From: Devosia sp.
GTDB taxonomy: Bacteria; Pseudomonadota; Alphaproteobacteria; Rhizobiales; Devosiaceae
DNA length: 64,000 nt
Direction: 5' to 3'
Assembly: GCA_016713105.1 (NCBI GenBank)
Contig: JADJPS010000020.1
Coordinates: 248,001-312,000, forward strand
In this document: positions 44,568-52,691 of the stretch, one piece after another
How the letters are laid out: each line of letters opens with the position of its first letter
Position numbering within the stretch: the stretch's first letter is position 1
Position numbers and translations under genes: made by a program
Notes under the pieces: model-generated
Seen by the model: only the letters and a program-made list of their open reading frames with translations
Told to the model about the DNA's origin: nothing
The model's database searches: none

Positions 44568-44936
44568 ATGTGGCCCTTTTCCTCCTCCTCCGAACCGAAA
44601 GAGAAGAAAGTGAACTTCAAGAACCTCGACAAGGACTATGCCGTTTCCGGCCAGATCCTCCCCGCCCAGATCCCTGCGGTCGCGGCCGCGGGCTTCAAGT
44701 CGATCGTCTGCGCCCGTCCCGACAACGAGGACTACGGCCAGCCCAGCTTCGACGAGGTGGCGCGTGAAGCGGAACGGGCCGGTATCCAGATCATCCATGT
44801 GCCGGTGTCGGGCATGGTTGGCCAGGGCGCCTTCATGAAGTTCGAGCAGGCCATGAAGCAGATGCCCAAGCCGGTGCTCGCCTATTGTCGCTCCGGCGGT
44901 CGCGCCGCCAGCCTCTACTCGATGCTGCGCAGCTAG
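44568..44936 (+). CDS. DUF442 (TIGR01244) sulfurtransferase/phosphatase-like protein, first copy
   Basis: The 122-residue protein has the DUF442 pattern: DYAVSGQILPAQIPAVAAAGFKSIVCARPD, then a catalytic loop YCRSGGRAASLY with a CRSGxR form seen in rhodanese-like sulfurtransferases. It begins 2 bp after blh. In Xylella the same domain is fused to the dioxygenase. It likely transfers or hydrolyses sulfane sulfur, but the exact reaction is not shown by the sequence. Confidence 0.88.
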   Translation: MWPFSSSSEPKEKKVNFKNLDKDYAVSGQILPAQIPAVAAAGFKSIVCARPDNEDYGQPSFDEVAREAERAGIQIIHVPVSGMVGQGAFMKFEQAMKQMPKPVLAYCRSGGRAASLYSMLRS

Positions 44937-45028
44937 GCCACTTCATCCATCGACGAACCTTGCGGGCCCTGGCCCGGCGGGCCTGCTCGCCGGGTCGGCC
45001 GGAGGTTTGACCGAGAGAGACCACTCCC

Positions 45029-45793
45029 ATGGATTTCAGTATTGCAGCCCTGGCCTCCGGAACCCTGGTGGGTTTCGTGCTCGGCCTCGTCGGCGGCGGG
45101 GGATCGATCCTCGCCACTCCGCTGCTGCTATACGTGGTGGGGGTGGCCAGCCCGCACATTGCCATTGGCACCGGGGCGCTTGCCGTGGCGGCGAGCGCTT
45201 CGCTCAACGTGGCGGGCTATGTCCGCCGCGGCCTGGTGCGCTGGCGGCCGGCGCTGACCTTTGCGACAATCGGCGTGGCCGGTGCGCTGGCCGGGTCGAG
45301 CCTCGGCAAACTGGTCGATGGAGACCAGTTATTGCTGGCCTTCGGACTGCTGATGGCCGCAGTGGGCGTGCTGATGCTGCGGCCGCGGCGTCCCGGTCCC
45401 GATCCGGCTGTCGTCAAGGCCCGTCCGTCCTGGCTGCTGCCCCTGCTCGCGGTGCTGAGCGGGCTGGCGTCCGGCTTCTTCGGTATCGGGGGCGGCTTCC
45501 TGATCGTGCCCGCACTGGGCCTTGCAACCGGCATGCCGCTGATCGAGGCCATCGCCGCCTCACTGGTCTCGGTGACCGCCTTCGGGCTCGCGACCAGCGC
45601 CAACTATGCGCTCTCCGGTCTCATCGACTGGCCGATCGCCGGGCAGTTTATCGTCGGCGGGTTCCTCGGCGGTCTCGGAGGGACCTGGCTCGCCACCTAT
45701 CTCAGCCGCTTCCGCCGGCCCCTGAACCTTATCCTCGCCGGAGTGATCCTCGCGGCGGCGGGCTACGTTACCTATAGGGCTGCGTATCTGTAG
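45029..45793 (+). CDS. TauE/SafE-family sulfite exporter
   Basis: The 254-residue permease has about eight helices in two repeats, each with the family glycine motif: GFVLGLVGGGGSILATPLLLYVVG near the N-terminus and SGFFGIGGGFLIVPALGLATG in the second half. It lies in the sulfur operon and should export sulfite made by the dioxygenase. A hairpin (44973-44994) in the 92-bp gap before it may give it a different transcript level from the upstream genes. Confidence 0.9.
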   Translation: MDFSIAALASGTLVGFVLGLVGGGGSILATPLLLYVVGVASPHIAIGTGALAVAASASLNVAGYVRRGLVRWRPALTFATIGVAGALAGSSLGKLVDGDQLLLAFGLLMAAVGVLMLRPRRPGPDPAVVKARPSWLLPLLAVLSGLASGFFGIGGGFLIVPALGLATGMPLIEAIAASLVSVTAFGLATSANYALSGLIDWPIAGQFIVGGFLGGLGGTWLATYLSRFRRPLNLILAGVILAAAGYVTYRAAYL

Positions 45794-45889
45794 GCATCTG
45801 TCCGGGGGCGTAGAAACTGCCGGCGGCATGATGTTGATCAATAAGCCTGCCAGTCCGTCGTGATAGCGCTACCTGAGCCACTCAGGACC

Positions 45890-46240
45890 ATGGGGAGAAG
45901 GACCATTACCATTTCGTTCCGGACACTTGCCGACGACTATGCAGTTGCCGGCCAGATTCAACCTTCGCAGATCCCGGCCGTGGTTGCCGCGGGGTTCAAG
46001 TCGATCATCTGTGCCCGCCCCGACGGCGAGGACAATGGCCAGCCCCGCTTCAGCGACGTCGCCGAGGCGGCGCAGCGAAACGGCCTCGAGACCGTCCACA
46101 TTCCGGTCAGCGGCGAGCTCAGCCCGCTGGCATTCGGCAAGTTCGAGCAGGCCATGCTCACCATTCCCAAGCCCGTCCTTGGCTATTGCCGGTCGGGTAA
46201 TCGCGCCGCGAGCCTCTACTCCCTCCTCAGGCGCACCTAG
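45890..46240 (+). CDS. DUF442 (TIGR01244) protein, second copy
   Basis: The 116-residue paralog of the gene at 44568 has DDYAVAGQIQPSQIPAVVAAGFKSIICARPDGEDNGQ and the same loop YCRSGNRAASLYS. The catalytic Cys and Arg are kept, while many surface residues differ. ATG 45890 is preferred; GTG 45860 in the same frame is possible. It closes the operon and is followed by a terminator. Two DUF442 copies in one BigR operon are less usual than one. Confidence 0.87.
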   Translation: MGRRTITISFRTLADDYAVAGQIQPSQIPAVVAAGFKSIICARPDGEDNGQPRFSDVAEAAQRNGLETVHIPVSGELSPLAFGKFEQAMLTIPKPVLGYCRSGNRAASLYSLLRRT

Positions 46241-46271
46241 CGACGTCCCCGCCTCCTTCCGGGGCGTTGCC

Positions 46272-46311
46272 GGCCACTGGCGGTCCCTCCCCGCCGGTGG
46301 CCTTTGTGTTT
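46272..46311 (+). terminator. Rho-independent terminator of sulfur operon
   Basis: GGCCACTGGCGG and CCGCCGGTGGCC form a 12-bp stem with one mismatch and a 7-nt loop (46272-46302), followed by TTTGTGTTTG. It lies 32 bp after the last gene and 106 bp before the mannosidase start. Confidence 0.75.
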
Positions 46312-46416
46312 GTGCGCCTTGGCAGCCGCAACAAGGCCCGCTACAAGCCCGTCGCACCGGCGAAATCGATTGCAGAATGCGATTGCAGGCGGACCGGGGC
46401 AGGGGAGGACGAGACG

Positions 46417-48906
46417 GTGACGGCAGGAAACGCGATCGATGCGACTGACGGACCCTATGGCGAACTCAGTCTCGCCGGCGAGTTCACGCTCACCTCGCCC
46501 GCCAGCAAGCTGAAGCTGCCGATCGTCCTGCCGGGCGACGTGCACTCGGCGCTGCTGGCGGCCGAGGAGATTCCCGACCCCTATTTCGGCGAGAACGAGA
46601 CCGAGGTGATGTGGGTCAACCGCACGCCGTGGACGATGGAGCGCAGGTTCAGGGCGACGCCGGCCGAGATCGACGGCTACCTGACGCTGACGCTTGAGAA
46701 CGTCGACTGCATCGCCACGGTGTTCCTCAACGGCGAGGCAATCGCCGAGACGCAGAACCAGTTCATCCGCTACGACATCGATGTGACCGGCAAGGTGAAG
46801 GCCGGGACCAATACCCTCAGGCTCGAATTCGCGGTGACGCGTGACGTGGCCAAGGCGCGCGCGAAGGCGCATCCCTTCCCGCTGCCCTTCACCAATAACT
46901 ACCTCTCGAACGGGCTCGAGGGGGTGCACATGAACTTCGTGCGCAAGGCCGCCTGCCATGCCGGCTGGGACTGGGGCATCTGCCTGATGCCGACCGGCGT
47001 CTATGGCCGGATGGCGATTCGCCGCTCGCGCCTCGCCCGCCAGGAGAGCGTCTCCGTCGAGCAGGCCCACGGCAAGAAGTCGGTCGAACTGTCGATAACG
47101 ACTCGGGTTTTCGCCTTTGCGGAAGGAACGGTTGAACTCACCCAGGAGATCGACGGCCAGAAGCTCGTCGACAAGCTGGCGGTCCGACCCGGCGAGAACG
47201 TGTTCACCCGCAACGTCACGATCCGCAACCCCAAGCTCTGGTGGCCGAACGGGCAGGGCGAGCAGCCGCTCTACGAGCTGTGGACGACGCTCGACGGCGA
47301 GCTGACCAAGCGCCGCATCGGGCTGCGCAAACTCGAATGGATCGTCGAGAAGGACGAGATCGACCATTCCTTCAAGGTGCGCGTCAATGGTCGCGACATC
47401 ACCATGTTCGGCGCCAACTGGATTCCCGCCGACGCCATCCCCTCGCGCATCACCCCGGAGGTCATCCGCGACCTGCTGGAGAGCGCCAGGGCCGTGAACA
47501 TGAACATGCTGCGCGTCTGGGGCGGCGGGCAATACGAGCCGGACTGCTTCTACGAGATCTGCGACGAGCTCGGCCTGCTCGTCTGGCACGACTTCATGTT
47601 CTCGTGCATGAGCTATCCCTCGAACCGCGAGTTCCTCGCCGATGTGCGGACCGAGATCACCCAGCAGGTGCGGCGCCTGAACCACCACGCCTGCATCGCC
47701 ATCTGGTGCGGCGACAACGAGGTGATCGGCTCCATCCAATGGTATTCCGAGACCAAGTCCGATCCGGCGCGCTACATCGCCAACTACGACCGGCTCAACT
47801 CGATGCTGGGCGACATCGTCGCGGACGAGGATCCGGGCCGCCGCTTCTGGCCGTCGTCTCCGTCCCTCGGATACCTCGACTTTTCCGACGGCTGGCATGC
47901 CGACACGCGCGGCGACATGCATTACTGGAGCGTCTGGCACGAGGCCAAGGACTTCTCGGCCTACCGCGACGTCAATCCGCGCTTTGCCTCCGAGTTCGGC
48001 TTCCAGAGCTTCACCTCGATGAACGTCATCGAGACTTTCGCCCGGCCCGAGGACATGAACCCGACCTCGCCGGTGATGGAGGCGCACCAGCGCAATACCG
48101 GCGGCAACTCGCGCATCCTCGAGACCATGACGCGATACTTCCGCTTTCCGGCCGATTTCGAGAAGATGGTGTTTCTCTCCCAGGTGCAGCAGGGCCTCGC
48201 GATCAAGACCGCCATCGAGTACTGGCGCTCGACCAAGCCGCGCTGCATGGGCACGCTCTACTGGCAGATCAACGACATCTATCCGGTCGCCAGCTGGTCG
48301 AGCCTCGACTATGGCGGGCAGTGGAAGCTGCTGCACTACATGGCGAAGCGCTTCTTTGCGCCGATCAACGTGGTGGCGGTGCCCGACGGCGACACGCTGC
48401 TGCTCAAGGCGATCAACGACACGGCCAGGAAGGCCGAGATCGCGCTCGAGGTGCTGGCCGTCGATGCCGCCGGCAAGGCGCGCGTGATCGCTACGGCGAG
48501 GGTCAAGACCAACCCGGACAAGGCAGTGGTCGCCACCAAGGTCAGGCTCGGCGACCTCGGGCCGAACGAGTTCCTGTTCTTCTCCTGGACGGACGGGGAC
48601 GGCAGGCCGCTTGGCGAGAACGACTACTTCCCGAAGGCCTACAAGGCCTACGACATCGGCGCGGCCAAGGTGAATGCGAGCTGGTCGGGCAGCGACGAGG
48701 CACCGGTGCTGACGCTGACGGCGGACAGTCCGGCGATGTTCGTTACCGCGAGTGTCGCGGTGCCGGGCTATTTCTCGGACAATGCGGTGACGCTGGTGCC
48801 CGGCCGCGAGGTGAAGCTGAGCTTTGCGCCTCGCCAGGGGGCGGCGGTGAGCAGGGACGCGCTCGCAGGCTCGCTGAAGCTGAGCCACCTGCGTGAGACG
48901 TACTAG
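46417..48906 (+). CDS. Glycoside hydrolase family 2 beta-mannosidase
   Basis: The 829-residue protein starts at GTG 46417 with GGGGAGG 9 nt before. The jelly-roll, Ig-like and TIM-barrel domains are in GH2 order. The acid/base region is AIWCGDNEVIGS and the nucleophile region is FASEFGFQSF. MNFVRKAACHAGWDWGICLMPTGVYG and LRVWGGGQYEPD are typical of beta-mannosidases, not beta-galactosidases. There is no signal peptide, so it should cleave imported mannosides in the cytoplasm. The open frame upstream to 46267 is not family-like. Confidence 0.9.
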   Translation: MTAGNAIDATDGPYGELSLAGEFTLTSPASKLKLPIVLPGDVHSALLAAEEIPDPYFGENETEVMWVNRTPWTMERRFRATPAEIDGYLTLTLENVDCIATVFLNGEAIAETQNQFIRYDIDVTGKVKAGTNTLRLEFAVTRDVAKARAKAHPFPLPFTNNYLSNGLEGVHMNFVRKAACHAGWDWGICLMPTGVYGRMAIRRSRLARQESVSVEQAHGKKSVELSITTRVFAFAEGTVELTQEIDGQKLVDKLAVRPGENVFTRNVTIRNPKLWWPNGQGEQPLYELWTTLDGELTKRRIGLRKLEWIVEKDEIDHSFKVRVNGRDITMFGANWIPADAIPSRITPEVIRDLLESARAVNMNMLRVWGGGQYEPDCFYEICDELGLLVWHDFMFSCMSYPSNREFLADVRTEITQQVRRLNHHACIAIWCGDNEVIGSIQWYSETKSDPARYIANYDRLNSMLGDIVADEDPGRRFWPSSPSLGYLDFSDGWHADTRGDMHYWSVWHEAKDFSAYRDVNPRFASEFGFQSFTSMNVIETFARPEDMNPTSPVMEAHQRNTGGNSRILETMTRYFRFPADFEKMVFLSQVQQGLAIKTAIEYWRSTKPRCMGTLYWQINDIYPVASWSSLDYGGQWKLLHYMAKRFFAPINVVAVPDGDTLLLKAINDTARKAEIALEVLAVDAAGKARVIATARVKTNPDKAVVATKVRLGDLGPNEFLFFSWTDGDGRPLGENDYFPKAYKAYDIGAAKVNASWSGSDEAPVLTLTADSPAMFVTASVAVPGYFSDNAVTLVPGREVKLSFAPRQGAAVSRDALAGSLKLSHLRETY

Positions 48907-49411
48907 CCCGGAAGCCGTGGCACCCCCGGCCATCCGCCTCGCTGCTGCTGCCGAGCGCCCCGAGATGCGGCGAATGCTGGACGCCTACCTGGCAGAACTC
49001 GCCCGGTTCGGAGATGTGGACCTCGACTACCCCTGGTTCGATGCCTATTGGCATGAGGGGGAGGCGCGCTGGCCCTACGTGCTCCTGGATGGAACTGGCC
49101 AGACGGCCGGCTTTGCCTTGGTCAACACGCACGCGCCGTCGGGCGTTCGCGTCGACCATGCGCTGGCCGAGTTCTATGTGCTGCCGGAGAGGCGAGGGTC
49201 GGGAACCGGCCGAGCGGCGGTGCGGGCTCTCCTCGCCGCCAACCCCGGGACATGGGAGTTGTCCGTGCTGCAGTTCAATCACAGGGCGCGACGGTTCTGG
49301 TCCTCGACGCTCGATATCGCCGAAGTGACCGGATTGCACTCGTTCGAGATGGGCGATGTCACGATCTATCGGTTCTGCGCCCCGGGCGATCGCCCACCGG
49401 CCGCTCAATAG
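48893..49411 (+). CDS. GNAT N-acetyltransferase
   Basis: The 172-residue protein contains the acetyl-CoA loop VLPERRGSGTGRAAVRALLAA (R-R-G-S-G-T-G form) and the later SVLQFNHRARRFW. GTG 48893 overlaps the mannosidase end by 14 bp; GTG 48917 would be an alternative giving MAPPAIRLAA. The substrate is unknown. Its stop is convergent with the FMN protein stop by a 7-bp overlap. Confidence 0.82.
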   Translation: MRRTSPEAVAPPAIRLAAAAERPEMRRMLDAYLAELARFGDVDLDYPWFDAYWHEGEARWPYVLLDGTGQTAGFALVNTHAPSGVRVDHALAEFYVLPERRGSGTGRAAVRALLAANPGTWELSVLQFNHRARRFWSSTLDIAEVTGLHSFEMGDVTIYRFCAPGDRPPAAQ

Positions 49412-50040
49412 AGCGTTCGCCGGTAGTCCGCCTCGAGGCCGTCGTCGATCCGGCGCATCTCCTCGTCGTCCGGTGCGCCCGTGGTGTCGTCGAGGATCAT
49501 CCTGATCAGCGAGGGCATCTCGTGCCGATCCTGGAGATGGGAGGGGTCCCACAGGTGCGAGCGCCGGAAGGCCTTGGCGCAGTGCAGGAACACCTCGGCG
49601 ACCTCCACGACGATGGCGAGGGTGGGGGTGCGGCCGTTGACGATCATGCCGTCGAGCAGGGCCGGATCGGTGCTCAGGCGGGCACGGCCGTTGATGCGCA
49701 GCGTCTCGTCGAAGCCCGGAATCAGAAACAGCAGCCCCACGCCGGGATTGGCGAGGATGTTGCTCAGGCTGTCGAGCCGGTTGTTGCCCGGGCGGTCCGG
49801 GATCGCCAGGGTGCGATCGTCGAGGACGCGGACGAAACCGGGCGGATCGCCGCGCGGGCTGACATCGGCCCGGCCGGCGCGATCCTGAGTACCGAGGCAC
49901 AGGAAGGGCGAGCGAGCGATGAAGGTCCGGGCGTGCGGCCCGAGCGCGGTCTGGAATTTCTGGATGGCGAGGTCGTGCGTGGCGGGGAACAGGCCTCGAA
50001 GCGTGTGCTCATCGGATATCAGGAACGCCGGATCGATCAT
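49405..50040 (-). CDS. Pyridoxamine-phosphate-oxidase-fold FMN protein (MSMEG_1061 type)
   Basis: The 211-residue protein has the split-barrel FMN fold: HARTFIARSPFLCLGTQDRAGRADVSPRGDPPGFVRVLDD, PDRPGNNRLDSLSNILANPGVGLLFLIPG and CAKAFRRSHLW. The long form with the SPRGDPPGFV motif matches the MSMEG_1061-type family, usually of unknown substrate. ATG 50040 is 43 bp from a perfect 16-bp palindrome in the divergent gap. Confidence 0.88.
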   Translation of the reverse strand: MIDPAFLISDEHTLRGLFPATHDLAIQKFQTALGPHARTFIARSPFLCLGTQDRAGRADVSPRGDPPGFVRVLDDRTLAIPDRPGNNRLDSLSNILANPGVGLLFLIPGFDETLRINGRARLSTDPALLDGMIVNGRTPTLAIVVEVAEVFLHCAKAFRRSHLWDPSHLQDRHEMPSLIRMILDDTTGAPDDEEMRRIDDGLEADYRRTLY

Positions 50041-50083
50041 GCCATCCTCCTCGGGCCGCCTCAGCGGCCGAGACTAGACGCAC

Positions 50084-50099
50084 TGATGTACGTACATCA
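50084..50099. promoter_or_regulatory. Perfect 16-bp palindrome TGATGTACGTACATCA
   Basis: The perfect palindrome lies between the divergent FMN-protein and EamA genes, 43 bp from the first and 103 bp from the second. It is AT-richer than the flanks. TetR- or GntR-type repressors use sites of this size and symmetry. No regulator is encoded beside it. Confidence 0.6.
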
Positions 50100-50202
50100 A
50101 GACCCGTGACGGGTTTGTTGCCGCTGCGGCATTGACAGCCCGAGGCGCGCCGCCGATTGGTGGGCGCGGTCGTTCCTTCCCCCGCGATCCTCCGGACTTG
50201 CC

Positions 50203-51114
50203 ATGATCTCCACCATCGCCCCCGTCGAGGAGCGCCGCAACCTCGGCATCGGCATCCTGCTGTTCGCGCAGCTGTTCTTTGCCACGCTCGATACTTCGGC
50301 CAAGTACCTGTCGAGCATCGGGGTGCCGCTGGGGGAGATCGTCTTCATCCGCTATGCGGTGCACGTCGCGCTGGCGCTGGCACTGTTCCTGCCGGTGCAG
50401 CGCGGCCTCTTCGTCACCCGCAACTGGCGCCTCGAAGTGCTGCGCGGGCTCTGCCTGCTCGGGGTGACCGCTGCCAACTTCCTCGCCCAGCGCTTCCTGC
50501 CGCTGACCGTCACCGGCGCCCTGATGTTCACCATGCCGCTGATGGTAACAGCTCTGTCCGGACCCTTGCTGGGTGAGAGGATCGGCTGGCGGCGCTGGGC
50601 GGCGGTCGCCGCCGGCTTCGTCGGTATCCTCGTCATCGTCAGGCCGGGCACCGACGCGTTCCACCCGGCCTCGCTGATCTGCCTCGCGGGGGCCTTGTCC
50701 GCCGCCTTGTACTCGATCATCACGCGCAAGCTGGCCGGCGTCGATTCCGCCGCGACGCAGCAGGTCTACTCCGGCATCATCGCGCTCGCCTGCGTGACGC
50801 CGTTCGCATTTGACGGCTGGGTCTGGCCAACCGGTGGCGGCAGCTGGTTCGCCTTCCTCGCCATCGGCGTCGCCGGCATGATCGCGCACCAGCTCAACAC
50901 CATCGCCCACCGCTTCGCCCCGCCCTCGGCGCTGGCCCCCTTCGGCTACACCGAACTGCTGCTGCTGGCTGTCGCGAGCTGGCTGATCTTCGGCGAGCCG
51001 CCCGATGCCTGGTTCTACCTCGGTGCCCCGATCATCATCGGTTCGGGCATCTACATCTGGCTGCGCGAGCGCAAGTTCAACCGCACGGTCACCGTCGAGC
51101 CGGTGGAGGACTGA
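50203..51114 (+). CDS. EamA/DMT-family permease (first of tandem pair)
   Basis: The 303-residue protein has ten predicted helices in two EamA repeats (LGIGILLFAQLFFATLDTSAKYL; RAGGL-like second repeat LICLAGALSAALYSIITRKLAG). The characteristic FLAQRFLPLTVTGALMFTMPLMVTAL and SEP-like YTELLLLAVASWLIFGEPPDA are present. The substrate is unknown, with export of metabolites the usual role. One bp before the next gene, which is a clear paralog. Confidence 0.9.
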   Translation: MISTIAPVEERRNLGIGILLFAQLFFATLDTSAKYLSSIGVPLGEIVFIRYAVHVALALALFLPVQRGLFVTRNWRLEVLRGLCLLGVTAANFLAQRFLPLTVTGALMFTMPLMVTALSGPLLGERIGWRRWAAVAAGFVGILVIVRPGTDAFHPASLICLAGALSAALYSIITRKLAGVDSAATQQVYSGIIALACVTPFAFDGWVWPTGGGSWFAFLAIGVAGMIAHQLNTIAHRFAPPSALAPFGYTELLLLAVASWLIFGEPPDAWFYLGAPIIIGSGIYIWLRERKFNRTVTVEPVED

Positions 51115-51115
51115 C

Positions 51116-52036
51116 ATGGCCGCCGCGGTCAAGCCCATCGAGGATCGACGACTGCTGGGCATCGGGCTGGTGCTGTTCGGCTACCTCACCTTCGCCATCA
51201 TCGATAGTTGCGCCAAGTGGATGATGCAGCGCGGCATCCCGCCAATGGAGGTGGTCTTCATCCGGTACTTCGGACAGTTCGTGCTGGTGCTGGCGCTGCT
51301 GGCGCCGCAGACCGGACCGGTGGCCATGGTCAGATCCCGCCGGATCGGGCTCGAGATCATCCGGGCGCTGTGCCTGCTCGGCTCGACCGTCGCCAATTTC
51401 ATCGCCATCACCTACATCCCGCTGACGGTTACCGGCTCGATCAACTTCACGGCGCCGCTGGTCGTGTGTGCGCTGTCGGTACCGCTGCTGGGCGAGCATG
51501 TCGGCTGGCGGCGCTGGCTGGCGATCCTCGTCGGCTTTGCCGGCGTGCTGATCATCGTCCGGCCGGGAACCGCCGAGTTCCACCCGGCCATGCTGCTCTC
51601 GGTGCTGTGCGTGCTGTTCACGTCGACCTACTTCATCCTCACCCGCAAGCTGGCGGGCGTCGACGGGTCGGCAACCCAGCAGTTCTACGCTGCGGGGGTC
51701 TCGACGCTGTGCCTGGTTCCTTTCGCATTCGGCGGCTGGGTCTGGCCGAGCAGCCTCGAGACCTGGATTCCGTTCATCGCCATCGGCACGTTTGCCATGA
51801 TCGGGCACCAGGCGGTCACGGTCGCGCATCGCTTTGCCCCGGCTTCGGTGCTGGCGCCGTTCAACTACGTGCTGATCGTCTATCTCACCGCTTCGAGCTG
51901 GCTGGTGTTCAACCAGCCGCCGGATGCCTCGATCTTCATCGGCGCCCCGATCGTCATCGCATCGGGCCTCTACATCTGGATGCGCGAACGGCAGCTGGCG
52001 AGGTCCGTGGTCGCCAAACCGGTGAGGCAGGACTAG
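51116..52036 (+). CDS. EamA/DMT-family permease (second of tandem pair)
   Basis: The 306-residue paralog of the gene before it shares the same architecture (LLGIGLVLFGYLTFAIIDSCAKWMM; FIAITYIPLTVTGSINFTAPLVVCALSVPLLGEHVGWRRW; RKLAGVDGSATQQFY). The start is ATG 51116, 2 bp after the first gene's TGA, so the two are coupled and might act as a pair. The stop codon shares CTAG with the stop of ccdB on the other strand. Confidence 0.9.
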   Translation: MAAAVKPIEDRRLLGIGLVLFGYLTFAIIDSCAKWMMQRGIPPMEVVFIRYFGQFVLVLALLAPQTGPVAMVRSRRIGLEIIRALCLLGSTVANFIAITYIPLTVTGSINFTAPLVVCALSVPLLGEHVGWRRWLAILVGFAGVLIIVRPGTAEFHPAMLLSVLCVLFTSTYFILTRKLAGVDGSATQQFYAAGVSTLCLVPFAFGGWVWPSSLETWIPFIAIGTFAMIGHQAVTVAHRFAPASVLAPFNYVLIVYLTASSWLVFNQPPDASIFIGAPIVIASGLYIWMRERQLARSVVAKPVRQD

Positions 52037-52326
52037 AAGCCGTTCAGGATCATATCCACCGCGGCCACGATCCGATCGTAGTCACGCAGCAGGTTGTCCA
52101 CTGGCTTGCCAAGCAGCTTGGCGGAAACCGCGCCCATCAGTTGTGGCTGCAAAGCGTGGGGCTGGCCGTTGAACTGCAGAACCGGGTTGAGGCGTCCTGC
52201 CGGCATGGGTGCCGCTTCCAGCGGAAACAGCGGCACAACCAGGCGCGTCGTCAATCCATCCAGCAAGTCCGTCTGAACATCAACGACGAAGTATTCACCA
52301 GTCCGATAGACGTCAAACCGGGCCAC
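52033..52326 (-). CDS. ccdB: CcdB-like toxin
   Basis: The 97-residue protein starts at GTG 52326, overlapping the ccdA stop by 1 nt. CcdB family features are RFDVYRT, YFVVDVQTDLLDGLTTRLVVPL and LNPVLQFNGQPHALQPQLMGAV. The C-terminus ends DMILNGF; in F-plasmid CcdB the last residues are Trp99-Gly100-Ile101 and Trp99 is needed to poison gyrase. Here the corresponding residue is Asn, as in many chromosomal homologues. It may be less toxic or have another target. Confidence 0.88.
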   Translation of the reverse strand: MARFDVYRTGEYFVVDVQTDLLDGLTTRLVVPLFPLEAAPMPAGRLNPVLQFNGQPHALQPQLMGAVSAKLLGKPVDNLLRDYDRIVAAVDMILNGF

Positions 52327-52553
52327 TAGAACGCGCGGTACTTGTCGAGTGGCAGGCCGTTCTTCTCGACCCACTCGTTCATGCTCTTGATCGCTTCGGC
52401 GTTCTCGTCCAGCCAGCGCCTTGCCCTGGCGGCGTCAATGGCCTTCTGAATGCCTGCCTGTGCCGCATGGGAGAGGTTGATATCCAGCGCCCGGGCTTCT
52501 TCAAGCACGCCGACATCAAGAGACAGGTTGGCCGCACGGCGTTTGGATGCCAT
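52326..52553 (-). CDS. ccdA: CcdA-like antitoxin
   Basis: The 75-residue protein has a ribbon-helix-helix N-terminus (ASKRRAANLSLDVGVLEEARALDINLSHAAQ) and a C-terminal toxin-binding tail (WLDENAEAIKSMNEWVEKNG), the CcdA layout. AAGGAGG precedes ATG 52553. Two ATGCGCAT palindromes just upstream are the probable operator. Genes and order are standard for a chromosomal ccdAB locus. Confidence 0.9.
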   Translation of the reverse strand: MASKRRAANLSLDVGVLEEARALDINLSHAAQAGIQKAIDAARARRWLDENAEAIKSMNEWVEKNGLPLDKYRAF

Positions 52554-52568
52554 CGCTACCTCCTTAGT

Positions 52569-52588
52569 ATGCGCATAACTATGCGCAT
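52569..52588 (-). promoter_or_regulatory. Tandem ATGCGCAT palindromes, ccdAB operator
   Basis: ATGCGCAT-AACT-ATGCGCAT lies 16 bp before the ccdA start. Each 8-mer is self-complementary, matching the repeated half-sites bound by ribbon-helix-helix antitoxins. Confidence 0.65.
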
Positions 52589-52691
52589 CTGAACTACTTC
52601 GGTCAAGAGTGCGGGACCGCCCAGACCGTCGTTCCCAGGAATCGGCCAGCGCCAACGGCCGGATCTCGTCAGGCGGCGGGAGCGACCGGTC

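Noticed and set aside
44973..44994. Hairpin before the sulfite exporter as a full terminator
   Set aside because: The stem CCCGGCG/CGCCGGG is only 7 bp with no T-run and lies inside an operon. Attenuation is possible, but I do not list it as a terminator.
46237..48933. Minus-strand open frame of 898 codons
   Set aside because: Antisense to the beta-mannosidase, which has complete GH2 motifs.
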